DNA from: Mycobacterium sp. E183
Lineage (GTDB): Bacteria; Actinomycetota; Actinomycetes; Mycobacteriales; Mycobacteriaceae
Reading direction: 5' to 3'
DNA: 34,510 nucleotides
NCBI RefSeq assembly: GCF_001667735.1
Contig: NZ_LZJN01000098.1
Location: forward strand, 1 to 34,510
Shown here: piece after piece, positions 15,105 through 24,927 of the stretch
Layout of the letters: every line of letters begins with the position of its first letter
How positions within the stretch are numbered: the first letter of the stretch is position 1
Program-made: the position numbers and the translations under genes
The notes under the pieces: model-generated
The model's database searches: none
Seen by the model: only the letters and a program-made list of their open reading frames with translations
Told to the model about the DNA's origin: nothing

Positions 15105-16556
15105 ATGGCAGGTTTCCGGCTAACCACCAAGGTCCAGGTCAGCGGTTGGCGTTTCCTGCTGCGGCGCCTCGAACACGCCATCGTGCGGCGCGACACCCGG
15201 ATGTTCGACGACCCGCTGCAGTTCTACAGCCGTTCGGTCGCGCTGGGCGTCCTCGTCTCGGTGCTCGTCGTGGTGGGCGCGCTGGCGATGGCGTATTTCA
15301 AACCGCAGGGCAAGCTCGGCAGCGGCAACCTGTTCGTCGACCGCGCCACCAACCAGCTCTACCTGATGGTGTCGGGTCAACTGCATCCCGTCTACAACCT
15401 GACCTCGGCGCGACTGGTGCTGGGCAATCCGGCCGAGCCGAAGGCCGTAAAGCCCGCCGAGCTCAGCAGGTTTCCCAAGGGGCAGTCGGTCGGCATCCCC
15501 GGGGCGCCCTACGCCACGCCCGTGTCCTCGGACTCCTCATCGGTATGGGCGTTGTGCGACACCGTCACTCAGGCGGAAAGCATCAACCCCGTCGTGCAGA
15601 CCTCGGTGGTGGCGATGCCTTTGCAGATCGAGCCCGTCGTGATCGACCCGATCCTTCCGCACGAGGCGCTGCTCGCGTCTTACCAGGGCAAGGACTGGGT
15701 CGTGGACACCCACGGGCGGCACGCGACCGACTTGAGCGACCGCCCGATGACCTTCGCCGTGGGAATCCGCGGAACCGCGAAGCCCAGCCCCCTTTCCTCG
15801 GCCATGTTCAATGCGCTGCCCGACGCGGGCTCCTGGCAGCTGCCCGCAATCCCAGGCGCGGGATCTCCCAACGCCTTCGGGCTGCCCGAGCAGCTGGTGG
15901 TCGGATCGATCCTGCAGATCCACGCGAACTCGGGTCCGCGCTACTTCGTCGTGCTGCTCGACGGCGTCGCGCCCGTCAACGCCAACACCGCCGCGGCGCT
16001 GCGCGCCATCCAGTCCTACGGTCTGGTTGAGCCCCCGGCGGTGGTGCCGAGTGAGATCGTCAAGGTGCCCGAGGTGGTCTACAACTCGCCGCTGCCCGAC
16101 GAGCCGGTCAAGATCGTCTCCCGGCCCCAAGACCCCACCCTGTGCTGGACGTGGGAACGCAAAGCCGGCGATCAGGCTCCGAAGACGAGCGTGTTGACGG
16201 GACGGCATCTGCCCATCCCGGCATCGGCCATGAACTCGGGGATCAAGCAAATCCAAGGCCCCGCAACGGTTTACTCCGATGGCGGCAAGTTCGTGCAGCT
16301 GCAGTCCCCGGATCCCCGGTACGGCGAATCTCTGTACTACGTCGACCCGCAAGGGGTGCGCTACGGGTTGCCGGACGCCCAGCCGGCGTCGTCCCTGGGT
16401 CTGAGCGCGCCGAAGTCCGCGCCCTGGGAGATCATCCGCCTCCTGGTCGACGGTCCGGTGCTGTCCAAAGAGGCCGCGCTGCTGGAGCACGACACCCTGC
16501 CCGCCGACCCGAGCCCGCGAAAAGCCCCGGCGGCGGCCCCGGGAGGTCCCTCATGA
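15105..16556 (+). CDS. eccB1: EccB1, ESX-1 membrane complex component
   Basis: The 483-residue protein has a short cytoplasmic N-terminus ([19 protein letters not shown]), one membrane helix at about residues 44-64 ([20 protein letters not shown]), and a large periplasmic domain. In the family this domain has a repeat-containing propeller-like fold; C-x-n-C cysteines are seen at CDTVTQAE and TLCWTWE. EccB forms the periplasmic part of the EccB-EccC-EccD-EccE pore and has reported ATPase activity in EccB1. The C-terminus is proline-rich. It starts 3 bases after eccA1, and its stop overlaps the eccCa1 start (ATGA). Confidence 0.96.
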   Translation: MAGFRLTTKVQVSGWRFLLRRLEHAIVRRDTRMFDDPLQFYSRSVALGVLVSVLVVVGALAMAYFKPQGKLGSGNLFVDRATNQLYLMVSGQLHPVYNLTSARLVLGNPAEPKAVKPAELSRFPKGQSVGIPGAPYATPVSSDSSSVWALCDTVTQAESINPVVQTSVVAMPLQIEPVVIDPILPHEALLASYQGKDWVVDTHGRHATDLSDRPMTFAVGIRGTAKPSPLSSAMFNALPDAGSWQLPAIPGAGSPNAFGLPEQLVVGSILQIHANSGPRYFVVLLDGVAPVNANTAAALRAIQSYGLVEPPAVVPSEIVKVPEVVYNSPLPDEPVKIVSRPQDPTLCWTWERKAGDQAPKTSVLTGRHLPIPASAMNSGIKQIQGPATVYSDGGKFVQLQSPDPRYGESLYYVDPQGVRYGLPDAQPASSLGLSAPKSAPWEIIRLLVDGPVLSKEAALLEHDTLPADPSPRKAPAAAPGGPS

Positions 16557-18793
16557 CGACCAAGAAGTTCACCCCCTCCGTGACGCGCGGTCCCCGCCTC
16601 ACCCCGGGCGAGATCAGCCTCACTCCGCCCGAGGACCTCGGCGTGGACATCCCGCCGTCGGGCGTCCAGAAGGCACTTCCCTACGTCATGGGTGTGTGCA
16701 TGCTCGGCATGATCGCGATCATGGTGGTCACCGGCACCAGGCAGCTGTCGCCGTACATGCTCATGATGCCGCTGATGATGATCATGATGTCGATGGGCAT
16801 GATGGCCGGTCACGGTGGCGGCGGCAAGAAGGTGCCCGAGATCAACGCCGACCGCAAGGAGTACCTGCGCTACCTGGCCGGCCTCCGTCCCCGGGTGACG
16901 TCATCGGCCAGCGCGCAGGTGGCGTTCTTCGGTTACCACGCACCGCATCCCGAAGATCTCGCCTCGCTCATCGGCACACCGCGGCAGTGGTCGCGCCCGG
17001 CGAACGCCGACTTCTATGCCGCCACTCGGATCGGAATCGGTGACCAGCCGGCGGTGGACCGGCTGATGAAGCCGTCGACGGGCGGCGAGCTGGCCGGCCC
17101 GTCCGCGGCGCCGCAGCCATACCTCGAACCGGTCGCCAACATGTGGGTGGTCAAGTTCCTGCGCACCCACGGCCTCATCCACGACTGTCCAAAGCTGGTG
17201 CAGTTGCGCACCTTTCCGACGATCGCGGTTGGCGGCGACCCGGCGGGGGCGGCCGGCCTGTTGACCGCCATGATCTGCCATCTGGCCGTATTCCACCCGC
17301 CGGACCTGCTGCAGATCCGCGTGCTCACCGAGAACCCGGACGATCCCGACTGGTCGTGGCTGAAATGGCTTCCCCACGTTCAACATCCGACCGACACCGA
17401 TGCCTCGGGGCCGGTCCGGATGATCTACACCCGGCCCGACAACCTGTCGGACCTGGCCGCCCGCGGGCCACACACCCCCGATTCCCTTCCCGGCGGCCCG
17501 TACGTCGTGGTGGTGGACCTGACCGGCGGCCGGGCGGGCTTCCCGCCCGACGGCAGGGCCGGTGTCACGGTGATCACGCTGGGCAACCACCGCGGCTCGA
17601 ACTACCGCATCAGGGTCGCCGAGGACGGGACCGCCGATGACCGCCTGCCCGGGCAGCAGTTTCGTCAGGTGACATCCGTCGCCGACAGGATGTCGCCGCA
17701 CCAAGCCGGCCGAATCGCGAGAAAGCTGGCCGGTTGGTCCATCACCGGCACCGTGCTGGACAAGAAGGGCACGAACGTCCAGAAAAAGACGGCGACCGAA
17801 TGGCACCAGCTGGTCGGCGCGCAAAGCGTCGAAGAGGTTGTGCCGAACCGCTGGCGGATGTTCACCGACACCGACCGCGATCGCCTGAAGATCCCGTTCG
17901 GACATGAACTCAAGACCGGCAACGTCATGTACCTGGACATCAAGGAGGGCGCCGAATTCGGCGCGGGGCCGCACGGCATGTTGATCGGCACCACCGGGTC
18001 GGGCAAGTCGGAATTCCTGCGCACCCTGATCCTGTCTCTGGTGGCGATGCACCACCCGGACCAGGTCAACCTGCTGCTGACCGACTTCAAAGGCGGCTCG
18101 ACGTTCTTGGGCATGGAGAAGCTGCCCCACACCGCCGCCGTGGTCACCAACATGGCCGAGGAAGCCGAACTCGTCAGCCGCATGGGCGAGGTGTTGACCG
18201 GCGAACTCGACCGCAGGCAGGGCATCTTGCGCCAGGCCGGCATGAAGGTGGGCGCCGCCGGAGCGCTCTCCGGTGTGGCCGAGTACGAGAAGTACCGGGA
18301 ACGCGGCGCCGACCTGCCGCCCCTGCCAACGCTTTTCGTCGTCGTCGACGAGTTCGCCGAGCTGCTGCAAAGCCACCCGGACTTCATCGGTTTGTTTGAC
18401 AGGATCTGCCGGGTGGGGCGGTCGCTGCGCGTGCACCTGCTGCTGGCCACCCAGTCGCTGCAGACCGGCGGTGTGCGCATCGACAAATTGGAGCCGAACC
18501 TGACGTACCGCATCGCGCTGCGCACCACCAGCTCGCACGAATCCAAAGCCGTGATCGGGACCCCCGAGGCGCAGTACATCACCAACAAGGAAAGCGGTGT
18601 CGGATTTCTGCGGGTCGGCATGGAAGACCCGGTCAAGTTCAGCACCCTGTATACCGGCAACACGTACGTCCCGACGGCTCGCGCGGAAACCAACGGTGAG
18701 GGCAATGGGGCCGGCCCGCACGTCGGCCCGAAAAAGGTTCGCATCCAACAGTTCACCGCGGGACCGGTGCTCGACGAGGCGGTGGCGTCATGA
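16553..18793 (+). CDS. eccCa1: EccCa1, FtsK/SpoIIIE-type ESX-1 ATPase, membrane half
   Basis: The 746-residue protein has two N-terminal membrane helices (about 42-90, methionine-rich: [17 protein letters not shown]). After the DUF/stalk region comes one FtsK-type ATPase domain with Walker A GTTGSGKS at 479-486 and a Walker B-like [11 protein letters not shown]. In ESX-1 the EccC motor is split in two proteins: EccCa1 carries the first ATPase and EccCb1 the second and third. The split is kept here. It binds the EccB/EccD/EccE pore and powers export. The start ATG overlaps the eccB1 stop. Confidence 0.97.
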   Translation: MTTKKFTPSVTRGPRLTPGEISLTPPEDLGVDIPPSGVQKALPYVMGVCMLGMIAIMVVTGTRQLSPYMLMMPLMMIMMSMGMMAGHGGGGKKVPEINADRKEYLRYLAGLRPRVTSSASAQVAFFGYHAPHPEDLASLIGTPRQWSRPANADFYAATRIGIGDQPAVDRLMKPSTGGELAGPSAAPQPYLEPVANMWVVKFLRTHGLIHDCPKLVQLRTFPTIAVGGDPAGAAGLLTAMICHLAVFHPPDLLQIRVLTENPDDPDWSWLKWLPHVQHPTDTDASGPVRMIYTRPDNLSDLAARGPHTPDSLPGGPYVVVVDLTGGRAGFPPDGRAGVTVITLGNHRGSNYRIRVAEDGTADDRLPGQQFRQVTSVADRMSPHQAGRIARKLAGWSITGTVLDKKGTNVQKKTATEWHQLVGAQSVEEVVPNRWRMFTDTDRDRLKIPFGHELKTGNVMYLDIKEGAEFGAGPHGMLIGTTGSGKSEFLRTLILSLVAMHHPDQVNLLLTDFKGGSTFLGMEKLPHTAAVVTNMAEEAELVSRMGEVLTGELDRRQGILRQAGMKVGAAGALSGVAEYEKYRERGADLPPLPTLFVVVDEFAELLQSHPDFIGLFDRICRVGRSLRVHLLLATQSLQTGGVRIDKLEPNLTYRIALRTTSSHESKAVIGTPEAQYITNKESGVGFLRVGMEDPVKFSTLYTGNTYVPTARAETNGEGNGAGPHVGPKKVRIQQFTAGPVLDEAVAS

Positions 18794-18851
18794 CTCGCGC
18801 CGGCGCCGAAGCAGTGGGGGCACCACTTTACTGCGGAGGAGAGCGGCGCCG

Positions 18852-20648
18852 ATGAGTATCGAAACCAAGGGGCGGGCGCTGCGCGAGGTGGTGCTCGAGC
18901 AACTCAGCACGACCGAGTCGCATGCGTACAAGATGTGGCTTCCCCCATTGACCGACCCCACCCCGGTCAATGAACTCATCGCCCAGGACGACCGGCAACC
19001 GCTGCGATTCGCCTTGGGCGTCATGGACGAACCGCGGATGCACCGGCAGGCCACGTGGGGCGTGGACGTGTCCGGCGCCGGCGGCAACATCGGTATCGGG
19101 GGAGCGCCGCAGACGGGGAAATCCACGCTGCTGCAGACGATGATGCTGTCGGCGGCGGCCACCCACTCACCGCGGCAGGTTCAGTTCTATTGCATCGATC
19201 TCGGCGGTGGCGGCCTGATCTATCTGGAGAACCTGCCGCACGTGGGTGGCGTGGCCACCCGCTCGGAGCCCGACCGTGTCATGCGGGTGATCGCGGAGGT
19301 GCAAGCCGTTCTGCGGCAACGGGAAGCGACCTTCAAGGAGCACCGGGTCGGCTCGATCGCCGCCTATCGGCAGCTGCGCGAGGATCCGAACCAACCCGTC
19401 GCCTCCGACCCGTTCGGCGACGTCTTCCTGGTCATCGACGGGTGGCCGGCGTTCGTCAGCGAATTCCCCGATCTGGAGTCGCAGGTCCAGGACCTCGCGG
19501 CGCAAGGCCTCTCGTTCGGCATCCACGTGGTGATCACCACGCCGCGCTGGACGGAACTGAAGTCGCGGGTCCGCGACTACCTCGGCACCAAGATCGAGTT
19601 CCGGCTCGGCGACGTCAACGACACGCAGATCGATCGGGCCACCCGCGACATCCCGGCCAATCGTCCCGGCCGCGCGATGTCGACGGAGAAGCACCACTTG
19701 ATGATCGGTGTGCCGCGGTTCGACGGTGTGCACAGCGCCGAGAACCTGGTTGAGGCGATCACCGCGGCGGTGAATGACGTTGCGGCCCAACATACTGAGC
19801 AGGCGCCGCGGGTACGGGTGCTGCCAGAGCGGATCTATCTCTACGAGCTCGACCCGAACCCCCCGGGACCGGATTCCGACTACCGCACTCGATGGACCAT
19901 TCCTATCGGGGTGCGGGAGACGGATCTGTCGGTGGCCTACGCGCACATGTACACCACGCCCCACCTGTTGATTTTCGGTGCCCCGAAGTCGGGAAAGACC
20001 CGCACCGCCCACGCGATCGCCCGGGCTATCTGCGCTCGCAACAGCCCAAAGCAGGTGCGGTTCATGCTCGCCGACTACCGCTCCGGGTTGTTGGATGCGG
20101 TGCCCCAGAGCCATCTGCTCGACGCCGGCGCAATCAACCGGAACAGCACGACGCTCGACGAAGCTATCAAGGCCCTGGCGGTCAACCTGCAGAAGCGTCT
20201 GCCGCCGGCCGACCTGACCACCGCGCAACTCCGGTCCCGCTCATGGTGGAGCGGATTCGATGTTGTTCTTCTCGTCGATGACTGGCACATGATTGTGGCG
20301 GCGGCCGGAGGTATACCGCCGATGGCACCATTGGCGCCTTTGTTGCCCGCGGCTCAGGATATCGGGCTGCACATCATCGTGACGTGTCAAATGAGCTCCG
20401 CATACAAGGCGACGATGGACAAGTTCGTCGGCGCCGCTTACGGCGCCGGATCGCCCACCCTGTTCCTGTCGGGCGACAAACAGGACTTCCCGTCGCGGGA
20501 CATCCAGGTGAAGCGGAGGCCGCCTGGCCAGGCATTTCTGGTCGCTCCCGAGGGGAAAGAGGTCATCCAAGCGGCCTACTTGGATCCTCCGGAAGAAGTG
20601 CACTCACCACCTCCAGGAGGCGGTTACGATTATCCCAGCGCCCAGTAA
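18852..20648 (+). CDS. eccCb1: EccCb1, ESX-1 ATPase subunit that binds substrate signals
   Basis: The 598-residue soluble protein has two FtsK-like ATPase domains, with P-loops GAPQTGKS (84-91) and GAPKSGKT (376-383). The last domain of EccCb1 binds the C-terminal tail of EsxB, and it joins EccCa1 to complete the motor. ATG 18852 is preceded by GGAGGA at 18835-18840. The eccCa1 stop is 58 bases upstream, so it is probably the same transcript. The C-terminal tail is proline/glycine-rich ([13 protein letters not shown]). M. tuberculosis EccCb1 is about 591 aa. Confidence 0.96.
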   Translation: MSIETKGRALREVVLEQLSTTESHAYKMWLPPLTDPTPVNELIAQDDRQPLRFALGVMDEPRMHRQATWGVDVSGAGGNIGIGGAPQTGKSTLLQTMMLSAAATHSPRQVQFYCIDLGGGGLIYLENLPHVGGVATRSEPDRVMRVIAEVQAVLRQREATFKEHRVGSIAAYRQLREDPNQPVASDPFGDVFLVIDGWPAFVSEFPDLESQVQDLAAQGLSFGIHVVITTPRWTELKSRVRDYLGTKIEFRLGDVNDTQIDRATRDIPANRPGRAMSTEKHHLMIGVPRFDGVHSAENLVEAITAAVNDVAAQHTEQAPRVRVLPERIYLYELDPNPPGPDSDYRTRWTIPIGVRETDLSVAYAHMYTTPHLLIFGAPKSGKTRTAHAIARAICARNSPKQVRFMLADYRSGLLDAVPQSHLLDAGAINRNSTTLDEAIKALAVNLQKRLPPADLTTAQLRSRSWWSGFDVVLLVDDWHMIVAAAGGIPPMAPLAPLLPAAQDIGLHIIVTCQMSSAYKATMDKFVGAAYGAGSPTLFLSGDKQDFPSRDIQVKRRPPGQAFLVAPEGKEVIQAAYLDPPEEVHSPPPGGGYDYPSAQ

Positions 20649-20757
20649 GAACGTTGAACGCACCGCATGCATAACGAGCCGAGATTTCGTTGGCCAATGG
20701 GTTGTTTTGCCCTAAATGAATAGCTATTTCGCGCCGATGTGCAGAAGAGGTATGCAA

Positions 20758-20892
20758 ATGCAGAAAATGCCACTTAACCCGATGGTTGTCGGAATTGGCG
20801 ACGAAGTCGCCACCCCCGCCGGCCGGGGTTCGAGGGCGCCCGGCGCAAGCGCCGATGCACGGTACGGCGTCGCGAACGACTTCACGCGGTAA
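20758..20892 (+). pseudogene. Truncated PE35 (N-terminal remnant, 44 codons)
   Basis: The frame from ATG 20758 has AGAAGAGG just upstream and reads MQKMPLNPMVVGIGDEVATP, then a Gly/Arg/Ala-rich tail, ending at TAA 20890. The first roughly 20 residues resemble the start of PE35 (MEKM...DP...IG..V in M. tuberculosis, as I remember it). The location between eccCb1 and PPE68 is exactly that of PE35. A full PE35 is about 99 residues with two helices and a C-terminal YxxxD; here the second helix and the signal are gone. None of the three forward frames continues the PE domain. The call is a damaged gene or a very short PE; a small unrelated ORF cannot be fully excluded. Confidence 0.55.
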
Positions 20893-20928
20893 CCGAAAAG
20901 CACTCGCAGACAAGGGGACTGGATAGCC

Positions 20929-22125
20929 ATGTTGTGGCACGCGATGCCACCGGAGCTGAACACCGCGCGGCTGATGGCCGGAGCGGGTCCGGCTCCGATG
21001 CTGCAGGCCGCCGCCGGCTGGGAAGCGCTGGCGGGGGCTCTCGAGACCCAGGCGCTCGAGTTGTCTGCCGCCCTGGTTTCCCTCAAGGCGTCGTGGACCG
21101 GCATGAGCAGCGAACGCGCGATAGCCGCGACGATGCCGATGGTGGCTTGGTTGCAAACCGCGGCTCAGCAGGCCCAGGAACGCGCGGCACGCGCGGCGGC
21201 GCAGGCCGCCTCGTACGCCAAGGCGCTGGCGATGACGCCGTCGTTGCCGGAGATCGCGACCAACCACATCACGCACGCGGTCCTTACCGCCACGAATTTC
21301 CTTGGCATCAACATGGTGCCGATCGGTCTGAACGAAACCGACTATTTCGTCCGGATGTGGAATCAGGCCGCCGCGGTCATGGACATCTATCAGGTGGAGA
21401 CGATCGCGAACACGACCTTCGAGCCGCTTCCGCCCATCAAGCCGATCCTGCAGCCGGGTGTGGGCGAAGCGGTGGCCACGGAGGCGTTGAGCACGCTCTC
21501 GGCCGTTGGCTCCGAGGCGATTCCCGCCGCGATGCGCGCGCTCTCGGAGGTGGAGGACGAAATCCCGGAAACGGTGCCAGAAGTCGGGGTGCCCCTCGAG
21601 CAGCCGGCCATGCCGGCCCTCGGGCAGCTGGGTCAGCTCGGTGGACCGATGCAGCAGCTGATGCAGCCGCTGCAACAACTCACCTCGATGGCCGGCCAGT
21701 CCGGCAGTATGGGCGGCCCCGGGGACAGCCTGGTCGGCGACAAGCTCGGCCATCTGCCCGGCAAAGAGGGTGGCCAGCTGGGCCTGGTCGGCGCCAGCCC
21801 ACTTTCCACGCATCCCTTGGCCGGCGGATCCGGCCCCAGCGTGGGGATGGGACTCATGCGCTCCGAAGCACTACCCGGTGCGGGCGGGACGACGGCCCGC
21901 ACGTCGCTGATGAATCAGTTGCTCGACAAGCCGTCGCAGGCCATCACCCCCGCGGGTGCCGGCGCCGGGTCGTCGGCGGGCGGGGGTGCGGCCCCCGTCG
22001 GCATGGGTGGCTCGTCCGCCCAATCCGCGGGGGCCGCCCGGCCAGGGCTGGCGTCCCCCGCACTGCTCGCCACGCGCCCGGACGACGGCGAGGACGTGGA
22101 GTTCGAGCACGAGGACGACTGGTGA
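20929..22125 (+). CDS. PPE68: PPE68-like PPE family protein of ESX-1
   Basis: The 398-residue protein starts [16 protein letters not shown], with the PPE motif at residues 7-9 and a WxG turn at W56-T-G58. The conserved PPE domain runs to about residue 175. A Gly/Gln/Met-rich tail ends in acidic EFEHEDDW. M. tuberculosis PPE68 is about 368 aa and has similar flanks. It is normally secreted or membrane-bound as a PE35-PPE68 pair and is recognised by EspG1. ATG 20929 is preceded by AAGGGGAC. The gene is intact, yet its expected PE partner just upstream is broken, so it may need a PE protein from elsewhere. esxB follows after 88 bp. Confidence 0.93.
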   Translation: MLWHAMPPELNTARLMAGAGPAPMLQAAAGWEALAGALETQALELSAALVSLKASWTGMSSERAIAATMPMVAWLQTAAQQAQERAARAAAQAASYAKALAMTPSLPEIATNHITHAVLTATNFLGINMVPIGLNETDYFVRMWNQAAAVMDIYQVETIANTTFEPLPPIKPILQPGVGEAVATEALSTLSAVGSEAIPAAMRALSEVEDEIPETVPEVGVPLEQPAMPALGQLGQLGGPMQQLMQPLQQLTSMAGQSGSMGGPGDSLVGDKLGHLPGKEGGQLGLVGASPLSTHPLAGGSGPSVGMGLMRSEALPGAGGTTARTSLMNQLLDKPSQAITPAGAGAGSSAGGGAAPVGMGGSSAQSAGAARPGLASPALLATRPDDGEDVEFEHEDDW

Positions 22126-22213
22126 GCGCCCACAAAGAAAGACTTCCCGGCCGCCAGGGCCGGAAGACTTGCCATCACTTGGCGAGGACAGGAAACAGAG
22201 AAAGTAGTCCAGC

Positions 22214-22516
22214 ATGGCAGAGATGAAGACCGATGCCGCTACCCTCAGCGCGGAGGCTAGCAACTTCGACAGGATCTCCGGCGAGCTCCAGCGGGTCATC
22301 CAAACCGTGGAGTCCACCGGTGGCGAGCTGGCCGGCCACTGGCGCGGTCAAGCCGGTGCCGCCGCTCAGCAGGCGCTGACGCGCTTCCACGAAGCGGGCC
22401 AGGCCCAGATCAAGGCGCTCAGCGAGATCTCGCAGAACATTCACGGCGCCGGAATCCAGTACTCCTCGGCCGACGAGGAACAAGCCAGTTCGCTGTCGTC
22501 GCAGATGAACTTCTGA
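22214..22516 (+). CDS. esxB: EsxB (CFP-10), WXG100 substrate of ESX-1
   Basis: The 100-residue protein has the same length and start ([11 protein letters not shown]) as CFP-10. Key residues are W43-R-G45 at the helix turn and the export signal Y83SSAD87. The tail SLSSQMNF keeps the L94, M98 and F100 contacts with EccCb1; residue 99 is Asn where M. tuberculosis has Gly. It heterodimerises 1:1 with EsxA and targets the pair to the motor. Together with esxA it forms a two-gene unit (42 bp apart). Confidence 0.98.
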   Translation: MAEMKTDAATLSAEASNFDRISGELQRVIQTVESTGGELAGHWRGQAGAAAQQALTRFHEAGQAQIKALSEISQNIHGAGIQYSSADEEQASSLSSQMNF

Positions 22517-22557
22517 CCCATCACCCCCTCAGCACCACAAAGAAACGGAGCAACAAT

Positions 22558-22845
22558 ATGTCGGAACAGTCATGGAATTTCGCCGGTATCGAAGCGGGAT
22601 CCAGCTCGATTGCGGGCGCAGTGCAGACCACCCAGGGTCTTCTCGACGAGGGAAAGAGTTCCCTCGCCAAGCTGGCCGAGGCGTGGGGCGGCAGCGGTTC
22701 GGAGGCCTACCAGCAGGTCCAGCGGAATTGGGATGACACCTCCGCTGAACTCAACGCCGCGTTGCAGGCGCTCTCCCAGCGCATCACCGAGGCCAGCCAG
22801 GCGATGGCGCAAACCGAATCCGGCGTCACGGGCATGTTCACGTAA
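22558..22845 (+). CDS. esxA: EsxA (ESAT-6), WXG100 effector of ESX-1
   Basis: The 95-residue protein has the family length. W43-G-G45 is in the motif [12 protein letters not shown], and the termini are conserved ([18 protein letters not shown]). EsxA is secreted with EsxB and is linked to membrane disruption and virulence. It is 42 bases after esxB, with a GGAGCAAC ribosome-binding site. 105 bases separate it from espI. Confidence 0.98.
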   Translation: MSEQSWNFAGIEAGSSSIAGAVQTTQGLLDEGKSSLAKLAEAWGGSGSEAYQQVQRNWDDTSAELNAALQALSQRITEASQAMAQTESGVTGMFT

Positions 22846-22950
22846 GACGATGGCGAGCGGCGAAGCACGAGATTGGGCCACGTCGACCTGACGGGAGATC
22901 TAGGCTCTTCTCGTGCTTCCTCGCATGAAACGAGTTGACGAAAGGCTTTG

Positions 22951-24927
22951 ATGGCGGCCGACTACGACCGGCTCTTCCAATCCCTTGAGGGGATGGAGAT
23001 TGCGGACGAGGCTGCGGCGCAGACGGAATTCGACGTCAACGCGCCGGTTGTGATGCCGCCCGAGCCGGTTGCGATGCCGTCGGCGGCGCACAGTCCGCCC
23101 AAGCCCAACGGGCATACGCCGCCGCCGATGCCCATCCACATCGAAGAGCAATTTTCCTCCGTCGCAACCGAAACCCCCCTACCACCGATCGAGTGGACCG
23201 CGGCCGGTACGCCTACGCGGCCACCGATACCGATCGACCCGACCGAGCAGGCCGCCACGGCGCTGCCCGAACCACCCCCGGTCGAGCGGGCCCCGGCCGG
23301 CCCGCCTGCGCGGCCACCGATACCGATCGACCCGACCGAGCAGGCCGCCCCGGCGCCACCCGAACCTCCCCCGGTCGAGTGGGCCCCGGCCGGCCCGCCT
23401 GCGCGGCCACCGATACCGATCGACCCGACGGAGCAAGCCGCCCCGGCGCCACCCGCACCTCCCCCCGTCGACCGGGGCCGGTCGAGCCCGCCCGCGCGGC
23501 CACCGATGCCGATCGACAAGCCGGAGCCCGCTGCCGTTGAGCTGCCCGAACCGCCCCCGGCCCAGCGGCGCAGGCAGCCCCCGGCCGAACCTCCGCCGGT
23601 CGAACGGCGTCAGCAGCCCCCGCCTGTCGGCCCGAAATCGCTTGCGCCGCAACCTGACCCACGCGCTCAGGCCCCGGCTCAGCACGCCCGACACTCGCGT
23701 CGCGCAAACCGCGACGACACCAACGCGGCAAACGTTGCCGGCGCCGGCACCGGGCGACACAGCCATCGCGCCGACGACCGAGACGACCGCGTGAACGCAG
23801 CGGTTGGGCCCACCGTCACAGCGATTCCACGGGCCAACCATGCGACGGCGGAACCGAACGGCGGGCCGGTGCCCCCGCCATCGTTGAAGCGACGTGAGCG
23901 CGAGGTCTCTCCCGCAGCTCCGGCGCGTCCCGCGGCGCAACACCCCACGAAGTCGCCGGCACCACCGAGTTCGCCGCCGGCATCCGCGGACGGCGAGCGC
24001 GGCCCCACCGCTGCCGTAACCCACATCGGGGTCGAGCCGGGCAGGAAGTCGGCCGAAAAGGCGATCCCGAAACGCGGTTGGCGGCGGGCGGTGTACAAGC
24101 TGACGCGCATCAACCCTGGTCTGTCCCGCGACGAGAAATACGAGCGGGACTTACACCGGCGAATACAGCGTATTCCCAGCGGATCTCATCAGATTGCCGT
24201 GCTGAGCCTCAAGGGTGGTGTCGGCAAGACGAGCTTGACGGTCGCACTGGGGTCGACGCTGGCACAGGTGCGTGGTGACCGGATCCTGGCGTTCGACGCG
24301 GACGCGGACTCCGGGAATCTGGCGGATCGTGCGGGGCAACGATCGGCTTCGAGTATCGCGGATCTCCTTGCGCGCAAGGACCTTTCGCATTACAACGAGG
24401 TGCGGGCTTTCACCAGCGTCAATGCCGTCAACCTCGAGGTGCTCGCCGGGGCGGACTACGGCACGGCGCCCCGCGCGTTCAGTACAACCGACTGGCAGCG
24501 GGCGGCCGACGTGGTGTCGAGGTTCTACAGCGTCGTGTTGGCCGATTGCGGGGCCGGCTTGACTCGGGGTCTGCTTGCAACGGCATCCGGGTTGGTGATC
24601 GTGACCAGCGCATCGGTCGACGCTGCCCGGCAGGCCGCGGTCGCCATCGATTGGTTGCGTGACAGCGGTCATCGGGATCTGCTGAGCCGCGCATGTGTGG
24701 TGATCAACCATGTGTCGCCCGGGGAACCCAATGTCGCCATCACCGACTTGGTGCGGCAATTCGGGCAGCACGTTCGGCCGGACCGGGTCGTGGTGTTGCC
24801 GTGGGACAAACACATCGCGGCCGGCGGAGAGATCGAAATCCGCCTGCTCGACCCCGTTTACCAGCGTAGGATTACCGAGCTTGCCGCAGCACTGTCCGAC
24901 GATTTCGACAGGGGTGAACGTCGTTGA
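22951..24927 (+). CDS. espI: EspI, ESX-1 associated MinD-like ATPase with a Pro-rich N-terminus
   Basis: The 658-residue protein is close to M. tuberculosis EspI (about 666 aa). A short acidic start (DYDRLFQSLEGME) is followed by a long proline-rich disordered part (about 30-360) with 31-residue repeats. A MinD/ParA-like ATPase domain follows, with KGGVGKT at 421-427. EspI is reported to be needed to shut down ESX-1 when ATP falls, rather than for secretion itself. ATG 22951 (GAAAGG at 22940-22945) is chosen over the adjacent TTG 22948. Its stop overlaps the eccD1 start. The Rv3860-like gene at 1178 has the same layout. Confidence 0.93.
   Translation: MAADYDRLFQSLEGMEIADEAAAQTEFDVNAPVVMPPEPVAMPSAAHSPPKPNGHTPPPMPIHIEEQFSSVATETPLPPIEWTAAGTPTRPPIPIDPTEQAATALPEPPPVERAPAGPPARPPIPIDPTEQAAPAPPEPPPVEWAPAGPPARPPIPIDPTEQAAPAPPAPPPVDRGRSSPPARPPMPIDKPEPAAVELPEPPPAQRRRQPPAEPPPVERRQQPPPVGPKSLAPQPDPRAQAPAQHARHSRRANRDDTNAANVAGAGTGRHSHRADDRDDRVNAAVGPTVTAIPRANHATAEPNGGPVPPPSLKRREREVSPAAPARPAAQHPTKSPAPPSSPPASADGERGPTAAVTHIGVEPGRKSAEKAIPKRGWRRAVYKLTRINPGLSRDEKYERDLHRRIQRIPSGSHQIAVLSLKGGVGKTSLTVALGSTLAQVRGDRILAFDADADSGNLADRAGQRSASSIADLLARKDLSHYNEVRAFTSVNAVNLEVLAGADYGTAPRAFSTTDWQRAADVVSRFYSVVLADCGAGLTRGLLATASGLVIVTSASVDAARQAAVAIDWLRDSGHRDLLSRACVVINHVSPGEPNVAITDLVRQFGQHVRPDRVVVLPWDKHIAAGGEIEIRLLDPVYQRRITELAAALSDDFDRGERR
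23206..23520 (+). repeat. 93-bp tandem repeats coding Pro-rich units in espI
   Basis: Three full units (starting 23206, 23299 and 23392) and a partial fourth encode a 31-residue block with RPPIPIDPTEQAA and PEPPPVE(R/W)APA. They are near-identical at the DNA level, so copy number may vary between strains. They lie in the disordered part of EspI. The similar length and coding sense rule out a CRISPR. Confidence 0.9.

Noticed and set aside
13988..16030. 680-codon plus-strand frame
   Set aside because: It overlaps eccA1 and eccB1 in another frame and is Arg/Gly/Ala-rich, a shadow of those genes.
16901..18748. 615-codon minus-strand frame
   Set aside because: It is antisense to eccCa1, whose ATPase motifs are unambiguous.
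23206..23520. Regular repeats as a possible CRISPR array
   Set aside because: The units abut with no unique spacers and encode in-frame Pro-rich protein repeats of EspI.
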